Assembly (NCBI GenBank): GCA_002482965.1
Contig: DLGZ01000065.1
Coordinates: 203,857 to 267,856 of the forward strand
Reading direction: 5' to 3'
From: Verrucomicrobiaceae bacterium UBA7681
GTDB taxonomy: Bacteria > Verrucomicrobiota > Verrucomicrobiia > Verrucomicrobiales > Verrucomicrobiaceae
DNA: 64,000 bases
The notes below the pieces were generated by a model. The model had not been told where the DNA came from. It did not search any database and worked only from the letters and a program-made list of their open reading frames with translations. Position 1 is the stretch's first letter. Each line of letters opens with the position of its first letter. Shown here piece after piece: positions 16,618 through 25,592 of this stretch. The position numbers and the translations under genes are program-made.

Positions 16618-17877
16618 TCAGCGTTTCGTGGGTGTGGAAGAGGTGGCCGGAACAGCGGGTGCATGCTTGCCGGTGGCGGCTTCGTAGCGGATGCGAGCCA
16701 GGTGGAAATCACGCACGGCATCCAGCGCGGCGGCTTCGAGTTGCAGACGTTGTTCACGCGCACGCAGGATGGTCAGCAAGTTGGTCTGACCCTGCTCGTA
16801 GGCTTTTTCGAGCTTGTCGGTCTGCTCGACGACGAGGGGCAGCAGTTTGTCCCGCGTTTCATGGGCCAGATCGGCATTGGCCTGCATCTCGCGGCGGGCC
16901 GTTTCGGCTTCGCTGATGATTTGCTTGCCCAGCGCCTCTCTTTCCAGCCATGCACGCTCTGCACTCGCTGTTTTTTCGGCGATCTCGCCTTGGTTGCGGT
17001 TCCAGAATGGCAGCGGGATGGAAATGCGAAAGCCCAGGAATCCTGTGCGCTCGCGATGAGTCGGCGTGACATCCTGCATTTCACGCGAAGCAAACAGTCC
17101 AACAGTCACATCCTGCATGCGGCGCGCCTTGGCGAGATTCGTGTTCGTCAATGCCGCCGCGATTTTGGTCTGGGCAAGTTGATAGTCGGCACGCTGCATC
17201 CAGCCTGCGCCCATGCCAGGGACGGCAAGAGGTGGAAGATCGCCGGAGAAGTTCAGCGCATCCGTCGGCTGCAAACCTAGCATGGGCTTGAGCTGTCCCA
17301 ACAGGCTGACCGTGGTGGTCTCCAGCTTCCGTGTTTCCAGCAAGAGCCGTTGTGCATCGACTTGCGCTTGGGCGGCATCAAGCGCAGAAATTTCACCGAC
17401 TTTTGCACGCCCGCGAACGAAGTCGGAAAGCTTCGATGCCAGAGCGGTCTGCTGCCGTCGCAATGCACGCTGCTGGGTGAGCGACATCAGCTGCACGGCA
17501 AGGCTTTGCGCTTCGGCGATGAAACGGCGCTCAGCATCTCTCACTTCCAGTTCCGCAGCCCCCACCAGTTGGGAAGTGAGCTTCTTTTCTAAACTGAGTC
17601 TGCGTGTGATCGGAAAAGCCTGATCAATTGAGAAGATACCGGTTTGCGGACTGACGTTGCTCTGATTTTGGAAGCCATAGCCAAATTCGGGGTTCGACAG
17701 CCTGCCAGCACCGAGCTGGCGTCCGCGTGCCTCCGCCACAGCAAGTCGGGCGGCTTTGAGAGTGGGATGCGCGGCGCGGACCTGCATGCCGATGTCGGCA
17801 AGCGAAAGTGTAAGGGCCGGGGCCGACGAGGCGGCCACCAGCATCAAGGATGTGCACAAAAGGGATGAACGAAACAT
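16618..17877 (-). CDS. TolC-family outer-membrane channel (operon 1)
   Basis: This 419-residue protein starts at ATG 17877 with a signal peptide (MFRSSLLCTSLMLVAASSAPA). It has the duplicated helical-hairpin layout of outer-membrane efflux proteins: HPTLKAARLAVAEARGRQLGAG, LTQQRALRRQQTALASKL, ALDAAQAQVDAQRLLLETRKLE, then RISIPLPFWNRNQGEIAEKTA and a long second hairpin. It supplies the exit duct for the adaptor and pump encoded next. A 32-bp gap separates it from the adaptor. Confidence 0.9.
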   Translation of the reverse strand: MFRSSLLCTSLMLVAASSAPALTLSLADIGMQVRAAHPTLKAARLAVAEARGRQLGAGRLSNPEFGYGFQNQSNVSPQTGIFSIDQAFPITRRLSLEKKLTSQLVGAAELEVRDAERRFIAEAQSLAVQLMSLTQQRALRRQQTALASKLSDFVRGRAKVGEISALDAAQAQVDAQRLLLETRKLETTTVSLLGQLKPMLGLQPTDALNFSGDLPPLAVPGMGAGWMQRADYQLAQTKIAAALTNTNLAKARRMQDVTVGLFASREMQDVTPTHRERTGFLGFRISIPLPFWNRNQGEIAEKTASAERAWLEREALGKQIISEAETARREMQANADLAHETRDKLLPLVVEQTDKLEKAYEQGQTNLLTILRAREQRLQLEAAALDAVRDFHLARIRYEAATGKHAPAVPATSSTPTKR

Positions 17878-17986
17878 AGACAAGGTGGTGGTTTGAGTTT
17901 GCTGGCGTGGACATGCCATGCCCTTAGCAAGGGAAGGAAATCAAAGCGCCTCAGCCGTCAGTCGTGGACGGCGGCGCAGACTTCTC

Positions 17987-18436
17987 TCAAACCAAAATCA
18001 CCATGCAACGTGCCACCTGCAAAGCCGCAGGCGGCGGACTCTCTCCCCCGGTATCCAGGGGCGTCATCATCATTTCATGGTCGGTGAGCGCCTGAATCAG
18101 CACCCAATCATGAACGGGTTTCTCCGCTACCAGCACAGCCACAAAAATCGGGATGTAAACGGCTGTCAGACCTGCTGTGCCGGCCTGCAAATCCACAGTC
18201 AAAGGTGCATGATGCTCTGTGTCCTCGTGCTCACCGTCATCCTTGTGCGAGTCCTCAGAGCAGGAAACAAAGCCTATCTTTCCTATTTCCTCCTCATGAT
18301 GGCAGTGCTCCGCAGCCGTCTCGACCCGCGTGCCATTATGCTCGCAGACAAACCCGCGCTGCATCCCAAACACCTGCGCACACATCACGGCCAGAACGGC
18401 CAATGAAGCAAAGATGCGTTTACGGAGGTGTGGCAT
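17987..18436 (-). CDS. Small exported His-rich protein heading RND operon 1
   Basis: This 149-residue protein has a signal peptide (MPHLRKRIFASLAVLAVMCAQVFG). The mature part has CEHNGTRVETAAEHCHHEEE and SHKDDGEHEDTEHHAP, rich in His, Glu and Asp and suited to divalent metal binding. A hydrophobic stretch (TAVYIPIFVAVLVA) follows. It opens the operon leading to the TolC gene 109 bp downstream. A similar small gene opens the second RND operon at 24268-24654. Family unknown; metal buffering or signalling is an inference. Confidence 0.7.
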   Translation of the reverse strand: MPHLRKRIFASLAVLAVMCAQVFGMQRGFVCEHNGTRVETAAEHCHHEEEIGKIGFVSCSEDSHKDDGEHEDTEHHAPLTVDLQAGTAGLTAVYIPIFVAVLVAEKPVHDWVLIQALTDHEMMMTPLDTGGESPPPAALQVARCMVILV

Positions 18437-18536
18437 GAAAGCGGTATGATGGGAGCAGAGTTGAATTTGTTCAATGTTATTTTTTATAACTCCTGATTCC
18501 AGCCGACTGAAATCAGACGTTTTTCAGCTGTATTAT

Positions 18537-18971
18537 TTATTCATCGCAGATGCAGGCATACTCGGGGTTCCCGCATTTCTCACAGATATAAAGCTGGAGC
18601 TTGATGCGGAAGTTCTTCGGTTTTGCCTCGGGCGTGGCTTTGGCTTGCAGGACGATTTGATAGCCTTCGCCTTCGGGAAGTTTGGTGGTGGAGACGAGCT
18701 TGCCGTCCTTCACCTCGAAGGCGATCTTGGTTTTGCCGTCTGGCGCTTCAGCGGTGGCGGTGAAGACCTCGGTGGTGGCGGGTTGGGCTTTCATCGCGCT
18801 GTCATAGACAGCAATGCTGATGCCACGGTCTTTCTCGACATAAAATTCGGCCTGTCTGCCGCCGAGATCAAGCAGGAGGCCTTTGCGCGGCCCGGCTTTG
18901 ACTTTCGCATCGGCAAAGACAGAGCCGGTTGCGAGGACAAGGAGGAGGATGAGGTGGGTCAATAATTTCAT
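18537..18971 (-). CDS. Exported RND-associated protein with C-terminal CxxC/CxC motif (paralog)
   Basis: This 144-residue protein has signal MKLLTHLILLLVLATGSVFA and ends ICEKCGNPEYACICDE. It shares with the protein at 11662-12141 the KAGP opening, an EFYVEKDRGISI-type strand, the KLVSTTKLPEG turn and the Cys-rich end. Its ATG overlaps the stop of the RND pump by 4 bases, so the two are translated together. That tight linkage supports a working role with the pump. It is not CusF, which has a different metal site. Confidence 0.8.
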   Translation of the reverse strand: MKLLTHLILLLVLATGSVFADAKVKAGPRKGLLLDLGGRQAEFYVEKDRGISIAVYDSAMKAQPATTEVFTATAEAPDGKTKIAFEVKDGKLVSTTKLPEGEGYQIVLQAKATPEAKPKNFRIKLQLYICEKCGNPEYACICDE

Positions 18972-21900
18972 AATGTGCTTGTGGTTTGGCGTTGGGTTTT
19001 CCATTCGATCCACTCGTAGAGCAAGGGCACGACGAGCAGAGTGAGGAAAGTGGAGGTAACGATGCCGCCGATGACCACGGTCGCGATGGGGCTCTGGACT
19101 TCTGCGCCTGCGCCGGTGGCAAGCGCCATCGGCAGGAAGCCTAGCGAGGCGACAAGGGCGGTCATGAGCTTGGGGCGCAGACGGGTGAGCGTGCCTTCGA
19201 CGACCGCTTCACGCAGTTCACGGCCTTCGCGGCGCAGTTGATTGATGAAGCTAATGAGCATGATGCCGTTCAAGACGGCGATGCCGCTCAATGCGACAAA
19301 ACCGACGGCGGCACTGATGGTAAAGGGCATGCCACGCAGATACAGGGCGAAGATGCCGCCTGTGACGGCGAGCGGCACGCAGAGAAAGATGAGCGCGGCC
19401 TGACGGAAGGAGCCGAAGCTCAGAAAGATGAGCACGAAAATGAGGGCTAGCGCAAGGGGGACCACAATCATGAGTCGGGCTTTGGCCTCCTGAAGATTCT
19501 TGAACTGGCCGCCGAACTCGAAGTAATAACCTGCGGGAAATTTCACCTTCTCACGAATCAATCGTGTGGCTTCTTCGACGAAGCCTTCTGTGTCGCGTCC
19601 TCGCACGTTGATGAGCACGCTGACGCGGCGCTGGGTGTTCTCTCGGGCGATCTGGTTGACGCGATCAACCAGCACGATCTTCGCCACCTGACGGAGCGCA
19701 AGAAGTCCGCCGTCCTCGGTGCGCAGGGGCAGGCGCTCCATGGCGACTAGGTCGGCGCGGCGGTCTTCTGCCAGGCGCACCACGATGGGAGTGCGGCGAT
19801 TCCCCTCGATGAGTTTGCCGACTTCGGAACCAGCGAGTGCGGCTTCAACGAGACGGTTCAGATCATCTGCGTGGACATTGAACTTGCGAAGGGCTTCGCG
19901 GTCGGGCTGAATTTCGATCATCGGCACCTTGCCGATGGAGTCGAACGCCGTCTCGCTGCCGCCCGGCAGGCTCTTAAGCACAGCGGTAACTTCGCCTGCG
20001 AGGCGTTCCAAGTCGTCGTAGTTTTCGCCGAAGATTTTGCACAGCAAGTCGGCACGAGCACCGGCCATGATCTCGTTGAAACGCATCTGGATGGGTTGGG
20101 AGACGAGAATATTCTGGCCGGGAACCTGATCGAGCAGTGCTTTGCGCATCAGTTCGCCAAGGTGTTCTTTGGTGATGGGGTGATCGTTTTCTTTGCGCCA
20201 CTGGTCGTGCGGTTTGAGCATTACATAGGTGTCGGAGACGTTCGGCCCCATCGGATCGGTGGCAACTTCGGCAGTGCCGATACGGGAGAACACATCGCGC
20301 ACCTCGGGAAATTCCCGGCGCAGGATGGATTCGCTTTGCTTTTGCAAGTCCAGGGAGGCAGAGAGTCCTGCGCTGGAGCTGCGGATGAATTGAAAGGTGA
20401 AGTCGCCCTCGTCGAGTTGTGGGATGAACTCAGCGCCCAGACGCGAAAACAATACGAGCGACCATACGAACAACCCGATCATTGGAACGACCACGAGCCA
20501 GCGATAGCGCAGGCCAAAGGCGAGCAGTGGCGTGTAGAGGCGCTTGGTGAGGGTGACGAGCCAGTTGTCCTTTTCCAAGATTTTTCCACCCAAGAGGAAG
20601 GAGCACAGCACCGGCATCAGTGAAAGTGCGAGCATGAGCGAACCACCGAGTGCCAACATGACTACGATAGCCATTGGCTTGAACATCTTCCCCTCGATGC
20701 CCTGGAGGGCGAGAATCGGCAGATAGACGACGGTGATAATGAGAACGCCGAAGAACATCGGACTGGCGACCTCCTTGGCGGATTTGAGCACTTCCTCGTT
20801 GCGTTCGGTAGCGGTGAGGCGGCGACCAAGGGTGTGCTGCTTTTCGCCCAGATGGCGCACGATATTTTCGACCATGACAACGGCTCCGTCGATGATGAGG
20901 CCAAAGTCAACGGCACCGAGTGACATGAGATTTCCTGACAAACCCAGTTCCACCATGCCCATCATGGCAAAGAGCATGGACAGCGGGATGACCAGAGCGA
21001 CGATGAAAGCGGCACGAAAATTTCCCAGCAGCGCGAAGAGCACCACGACGACGAGCAGCGCGCCCTCGGTGAGGTTTTTTTCCACGGTGTGAATGGTGCG
21101 ACCTACTAGATCACTGCGGTCATAAACGGGACGGATGACAAGGCCGGGCGGCAGCTTGCTCTGAATGTCTGCCAGTTTCTCGCGAACGGCGTTAGCGACG
21201 AGACGGGTGTTGGCTCCGGCGAGCATAATCGAGGCGCTCACCAGAGCTTCCTCTCCCTCATGCGTGCTGGCCCCGTTGCGAAAGGCGCTGCCAATGGCGA
21301 CGGTGGCAACCTCGTGCAAAAGAATGGGTTTCACCGCTCCGGCGAACTTGAGAGGCAGATCAGCGATCTCTGCAGATGTGGTGACACGGCTTGGGGCACG
21401 GACGATGAGCTGTTCGCCGCCAATCTCGACGTAACCTCCTCCAGCGTTCTGGGTGTTTTGCGCAACGATTTCCGCAAGAGCGTCAAGGGTCAGACCTGTG
21501 GCGGCCAGTCGTGACGGATCGGGCTGGATGACAATCTGCTTCACATAGCCGCCGCTCGCGTTCACCTCCGCCACGCCTGGGGTGCTGCGCAGCATGGGCT
21601 TGACGGTGTACTCGTGGATCTGCCGCAGTTCCATGAGCTGCGCCTCCCGCGTGGCGGGTTTTCCCACGGCGTCCGGCGCATAGTCGAGCGTGTAGTAAAA
21701 GATTTCCCCGAGGCCGGTGGAGATAGGAGCGAGCTTCACCGCCAGCCCGGGAGGCAGTTCTTTGACGACCGTTTGCAATCGCTCTGTGACCATCTGCCGC
21801 GTGCGGTAGATGTCGGTGCCGTCTTTGAAGATCATCGTCACCTGCGAGAGGCCGAACTTGGAGAGCGAGCGCAGTTCCACCATGTCTGGCAGGCCAGCCA

Positions 21901-22117
21901 TTTCGCTTTCGATGGGAAAGCTGACGAGCTTCTCCACCTCCTCCGGTGCCAGGGCAGGCACGGCGGTGTTGATCTGAACCTGAGGATTGGTGATGTCCGG
22001 CACTGCGTCAATCGGGAGGTTCAACGCGGACCAACCGCCCACTCCAATCAGAATCAGGGTGCCGAGAATGGCCGCAGAACGCTGCCGCATGAAAAAGTCG
22101 AGAACAGGGGAGAGCAT
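18968..22117 (-). CDS. czcA: HME-type RND efflux pump, CzcA-like (operon 2)
   Basis: This 1049-residue RND pump has an intact first helix (AAILGTLILIGVGGWSALNLPIDAVPDITNPQV), porter domains (PEEVEKLVSFPIESEMAGLPDMVELRS) and the helix 4 motif DFGLIIDGAVVMVEN. The DFG...DGA...EN motif is the one known from Co/Zn/Cd and Ni/Co exporters such as CzcA and CnrA, so divalent cations are the likely cargo. The start is 18 bp after the short adaptor gene and the stop is coupled to the CxxC-tail gene. A full-length, apparently functional pump. Confidence 0.95.
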   Translation of the reverse strand: MLSPVLDFFMRQRSAAILGTLILIGVGGWSALNLPIDAVPDITNPQVQINTAVPALAPEEVEKLVSFPIESEMAGLPDMVELRSLSKFGLSQVTMIFKDGTDIYRTRQMVTERLQTVVKELPPGLAVKLAPISTGLGEIFYYTLDYAPDAVGKPATREAQLMELRQIHEYTVKPMLRSTPGVAEVNASGGYVKQIVIQPDPSRLAATGLTLDALAEIVAQNTQNAGGGYVEIGGEQLIVRAPSRVTTSAEIADLPLKFAGAVKPILLHEVATVAIGSAFRNGASTHEGEEALVSASIMLAGANTRLVANAVREKLADIQSKLPPGLVIRPVYDRSDLVGRTIHTVEKNLTEGALLVVVVLFALLGNFRAAFIVALVIPLSMLFAMMGMVELGLSGNLMSLGAVDFGLIIDGAVVMVENIVRHLGEKQHTLGRRLTATERNEEVLKSAKEVASPMFFGVLIITVVYLPILALQGIEGKMFKPMAIVVMLALGGSLMLALSLMPVLCSFLLGGKILEKDNWLVTLTKRLYTPLLAFGLRYRWLVVVPMIGLFVWSLVLFSRLGAEFIPQLDEGDFTFQFIRSSSAGLSASLDLQKQSESILRREFPEVRDVFSRIGTAEVATDPMGPNVSDTYVMLKPHDQWRKENDHPITKEHLGELMRKALLDQVPGQNILVSQPIQMRFNEIMAGARADLLCKIFGENYDDLERLAGEVTAVLKSLPGGSETAFDSIGKVPMIEIQPDREALRKFNVHADDLNRLVEAALAGSEVGKLIEGNRRTPIVVRLAEDRRADLVAMERLPLRTEDGGLLALRQVAKIVLVDRVNQIARENTQRRVSVLINVRGRDTEGFVEEATRLIREKVKFPAGYYFEFGGQFKNLQEAKARLMIVVPLALALIFVLIFLSFGSFRQAALIFLCVPLAVTGGIFALYLRGMPFTISAAVGFVALSGIAVLNGIMLISFINQLRREGRELREAVVEGTLTRLRPKLMTALVASLGFLPMALATGAGAEVQSPIATVVIGGIVTSTFLTLLVVPLLYEWIEWKTQRQTTSTL

Positions 22118-22135
22118 GACAGTAGTCGGATGAAA

Positions 22136-22852
22136 TCAGTGACCACAGGTGCAGGCTTTCCCACCGCGAAGCACCTGCAACTCTGCCATCCAAAGCGACA
22201 TCACCGGCTTGATGACAACCTCGTCGCCTGCATAGAGGCCGTCGGTGATCTCGACAAGCTGGTCGCTCATCGCACCGACTTTGACCGGAGTGCGCAGGTA
22301 GAAACTGTCGTTCTTTGCATACACAAATGTGCCCTCGGCGGTGGTGAGCAGGGCAGACTTCGGAATGGAGGTGACGGCATCGCCCGCCGGGAAACGAAAG
22401 GTGGCCTGCATGGCGATGCCCGCCTCAATGGACACTCTGGTTTGTAACCGGACTTCAAAGTCTCCGAGTGCGGGATAGGGCGTCTTTTCCACGCTCAGCA
22501 CAATGGCCTGGAGAGAATCCAAACTCACTGCCAGGCCGGGCTGTACCTTGGCCGCTTGTGCTTGCGTGAGCCATCCCACAGCCTCGGTGCCATGCTGCAT
22601 GGCCTGCACGCTGATGGTGAAGTACGGGGCGATTTTTTCCTCCGTCACATCGGCGGTTTGCAGGCCGATGGACTTGGCCATCAGATCGGTGAGGGCCACG
22701 CCTTTACCTTCTTTGAATTGAGCCCCGTTTTCCGGGCCGTGTTCATCAGCTTCAGCATGACCAGGGGAAAGTGTGGCATGAGAGTCACCGCAACTGGTTA
22801 GCACCGTGGCGGCGGGAATGAGCAGGACAAAAAGGAGCAGTTTCATGTTCAT
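22136..22852 (-). CDS. Short lipoprotein adaptor for RND pump, no hairpin domain
   Basis: This 238-residue protein has a lipoprotein signal (MNMKLLLFVLLIPAATVLTSC). After a His/Glu-rich segment (GHAEADEHGPENG) it shows only the later adaptor domains: ITDGLYAGDEVVI, ASFRF-like barrel strands (IAMQATFRFPAGDAVTSIPKSALL) and VGAMSDQLVEI. The lipoyl/barrel-sandwich and alpha-hairpin part seen in ordinary adaptors (about 390 residues) is missing or very reduced. It ends GGKACTCGH, a possible metal site. It overlaps the TolC stop by 4 bases and precedes the pump by 18 bp, so it is in the right place to act as the adaptor. Confidence 0.8.
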   Translation of the reverse strand: MNMKLLLFVLLIPAATVLTSCGDSHATLSPGHAEADEHGPENGAQFKEGKGVALTDLMAKSIGLQTADVTEEKIAPYFTISVQAMQHGTEAVGWLTQAQAAKVQPGLAVSLDSLQAIVLSVEKTPYPALGDFEVRLQTRVSIEAGIAMQATFRFPAGDAVTSIPKSALLTTAEGTFVYAKNDSFYLRTPVKVGAMSDQLVEITDGLYAGDEVVIKPVMSLWMAELQVLRGGKACTCGH

Positions 22853-24126
22853 GGTTTGGATGCGGTGAGAGTGATGAGGCTGCCGGGAGCGCCTGTCAGA
22901 GACTCCAGCATGAGCGCGGCTTCGAGCGCCTGGACCTGGGTTTCAGTGACGGACTCCACAGCGGCGAGATACTTGTCCTGAAGCTCGACGAAGGTGCCCA
23001 TCGGCACGGCCCCGAGTCGGTAGTGCCTGTCCGCAAGTGCTGCCGCCGCGCTGAACCTGGCAACGGTGTCGCTTTTCCAGAGAGCGAGGCGTGTCTGCTG
23101 GGTTTTGAAAAGAAGCAGTGACTCCGTGACCTGCCGTTCCACATCTCGCTGCATGGCGCTGAGGCTGGCCTGCGCCTGCATTTGCCGGGCCTCGGCGGCA
23201 GTTACCTCCGCCCTGCCGTTCTTCCAGATAGGCAGAGGAAAGGAGACACCGATGCCGATTATCGACTGGTTTTCCAGTGCTGGGGCATTTTGTTGCTGGA
23301 AAAAAGGGCCGACTGTAATCGCTGGATACCGCTCATTCTTGGCAAGTTCGACCTTGAAGCCCTGCTGCTCCAGCTCCGCACGGCGGATTCGCAGGTCATA
23401 ATGATTGCGCATGGATGTGAGCAGTAATGTTTCGAGCACAGGCGCTGCCTTCATTTCAAGCGCAGCCCTTTTGACCACCAGCGGTGAATCTGCCCGGCGG
23501 CCCATGAGCTGATTGAGTTCGAGCAACGCTTTCTGCACCGCTACCGCAGCCGTGGCCGCACGTGACTCGGCTACGAGTGCCGCAGCCTCAATGGTCATGA
23601 TCTCCAACTGAGGCGCGATACCCGCAGGCTCCCGCTGCACCATGACCTCCCGCAATGAGGCGTAACGGGCTGCAACTTCGCTCGCGGCAGTGGCGATCTC
23701 CTGTTGCGCCGCCAGCGTGCAGCCAAGCACACGCACGCGTGAGGCGAGATGGAAACGAAAACGATCCAAGCCCAGCTCTGCGAGCGCGATGTCACGATTA
23801 GCGATGGCCTTGCGCAGACCAAGCCGCCCCGGCCATTCGATAGGCTGCGCAAGGCTGGCTGAAAAGGCCAGCCCGTCAGAGCTAGCTCCCGGCGCGATGA
23901 GTTTGTTTCTACCGTATTGGAGTTCGAGCGTGGGATTTGACTGCTTGCCCGCCGTGCTGCCGTTGGCCCGTGCCTTGACAATTTCCGCTTCATAAAAGCG
24001 GATTTCCGGGTTGGCCGTAAGTGTAATGGAAACCAGGTGCTCAATACTTTTGGGCACGGGCTGCTCCGCTGCTGTAAGCGATGAAAGGACTGCATAAAGC
24101 AGGGATGAAATGAGAATCGTACGCAT
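22849..24126 (-). CDS. TolC-family outer-membrane channel (operon 2)
   Basis: This 425-residue protein starts at ATG 24126 with signal MRTILISSLLYAVLSSLTAA. It has the repeated hairpin pattern (LTANPEIRFYEAEIVKARANG, NPTLELQYGRNK, then GVSFPLPIWKNGRAEVTAAEARQMQAQ). The conserved FPLPIWKNGRAE stretch corresponds to FPLPFWNRNQGE in the operon 1 channel. Coupled to the short adaptor by ATGA. An upstream frame to 24225 lacks a signal and is not used. Confidence 0.9.
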   Translation of the reverse strand: MRTILISSLLYAVLSSLTAAEQPVPKSIEHLVSITLTANPEIRFYEAEIVKARANGSTAGKQSNPTLELQYGRNKLIAPGASSDGLAFSASLAQPIEWPGRLGLRKAIANRDIALAELGLDRFRFHLASRVRVLGCTLAAQQEIATAASEVAARYASLREVMVQREPAGIAPQLEIMTIEAAALVAESRAATAAVAVQKALLELNQLMGRRADSPLVVKRAALEMKAAPVLETLLLTSMRNHYDLRIRRAELEQQGFKVELAKNERYPAITVGPFFQQQNAPALENQSIIGIGVSFPLPIWKNGRAEVTAAEARQMQAQASLSAMQRDVERQVTESLLLFKTQQTRLALWKSDTVARFSAAAALADRHYRLGAVPMGTFVELQDKYLAAVESVTETQVQALEAALMLESLTGAPGSLITLTASKP

Positions 24127-24267
24127 GATGAAACGGGATCGGGTTGCAAAGGACAGGCATGAAGAAGCCCCGGCGTGAGGCTGTGTGGATGCCACCATCT
24201 GCGGGTGTGCATCAATCCGGCGCATTCATTCACCACCCCATACGGCGGTGTTGCACACGGAAAATAA

Positions 24268-24654
24268 TCAGGCCAATTCCGAAGGAGCGCGCGCTGGTAA
24301 TGCCGCACGGCTCACAAAGATCCACGTCGTTCGTAGCTCAATTGGTGCGGTGGTCATTTCGCTGACAGAACCAGAAAGGGCTGTCGAGCTTTCATTCCGG
24401 TGAAACATCGCCGCCAGCAAATCAAGCAGCTCTACCATCTGCATTTCCGGCATCATTATCACTGCAGGCACCTGGCTGTGAGCAATGGTGTCGCTGGGAC
24501 AGGTGTTTTGTGACTCCCCGCCATCTTCATGATGAGCTGGCTCGCCTTGGCATTCACAAGACTTGCAGGTGCTTTCTGGAACCCAACAGCAAATCGAGGC
24601 AGGCACCATGAGAGCCAGCAGGATGAGTGCGGTGATTTGCCAGAAGCGTTTCAT
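24268..24654 (-). CDS. Small exported Cys/His-rich protein heading RND operon 2
   Basis: This 128-residue protein starts at ATG 24654 (MKRFWQITALILLALMVPASICC). The segment CCWVPESTCKSCECQGEPAHHEDG has Cys and His close together. A later MPEMQMVELLDLLAAMFHRNES helix and a hydrophobic-basic end follow. It occupies the same place before a TolC gene as the protein at 17987-18436, though alignment between them is weak. It is the last metal-related gene before the defence island. Function unknown. Confidence 0.65.
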   Translation of the reverse strand: MKRFWQITALILLALMVPASICCWVPESTCKSCECQGEPAHHEDGGESQNTCPSDTIAHSQVPAVIMMPEMQMVELLDLLAAMFHRNESSTALSGSVSEMTTAPIELRTTWIFVSRAALPARAPSELA

Positions 24655-24870
24655 TGACGAAGAGATACCGAAAATCGCAGATGAGCGGGAATGGTCAAGT
24701 GTGATCTTGGTAGGCAGCAGGACTTGGCGATGTTGATGAGAGCAATCCATGCACCTCAGTTGCCAATGCTAACGAACACCGGGTTGCATGACCGAACCGA
24801 AGCGCGTTCTGCCTCGGGATAGCTAAAAAAGAGACCCGACTTGCGCCGAACCTCTCTTCGCCTTTCTCAA

Positions 24871-25053
24871 TCATGCCGACAAGCCAACATGATTGTCGAG
24901 CAGGCCGTGGAGGGCTTCCGTGCGGCGAGGGAGTTCGGTGAGGTTGCCCTTAAACGATCCGGTGAAAGCATTGAACAAGCTCCACACGTTCCGTCCCTCA
25001 AACGCATCATGACGAGGCTCGCGCCATTCATGCAATACGGGCGGGATGAGACG
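24871..25053 (-). pseudogene. 3' remnant of a DUF932 gene
   Basis: The minus strand encodes about 60 residues, from RLIPPVLHEWREPRHDAF to the end TEALHGLLDNHVGLSA. These are about 78% identical by eye to the C-terminus of the intact DUF932 protein at 36383-37159. Sequence further upstream no longer matches and has no domain, so only the 3' end survives. The flank gatagctaaaaa is also shared by the two copies (near 24819 and 36328). Divergence shows this is an old paralog fragment, not a fresh duplication. Confidence 0.8.
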
Positions 25054-25592
25054 CGTGCCAATTTGCCGGCCTTGTGAGGAGCCAGCCTGAGGGACTGATG
25101 GAGCCTGGTCGTCTTGACTGACATTTTCCTGCGGAACCTGTCCAAGAGCGAAGCTTGTTTGCGCCTTGTGAACGACGCCTGAGTCGTCTTTACCATTCTC
25201 AAGCTGCATGGCTCCTCCATCCCTTCTCTCAACTTTCGGCCCAAGCAGTGGCCCCCGCGTATTACTCCTTATTCCTTGCCGGAGGGCAATGAAACCTCTT
25301 TCATGCGCATGCACCGCATGATCGCCCTTCCCGAGCCCATTCAGATCGTCATACTCCGCAACCGCTCCCAAGTCGTTCAGGACGTCAAGGCCTGTGATAC
25401 AGATGCACCAGATGGGTCCCATGTATCATGTGTGATTCCACTCAGTTCCTTGCCTTCAACCATCTGCGCTATGCCGAGAGACCCCGGAACCGGCCTACAC
25501 GATAAAACGAGCCAAAATAATTCCAACAAGAGTGCGCCGAAGAATGCCGGGGGCAACGTGCTACCAAACTTGTTCGGCTGAATCACCACGTC
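25054..25592. other. 539-base gap upstream of the reverse transcriptase
   Basis: No protein with a domain is visible on either strand; short frames here look like chance or debris. Some defence reverse transcriptases use a neighbouring non-coding RNA, so this stretch is a place to look. A short inverted pair, GCCGAA (25536-25541) and TTCGGC (25573-25578), lies just before the gene. No ncRNA can be claimed from this alone. Confidence 0.4.
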
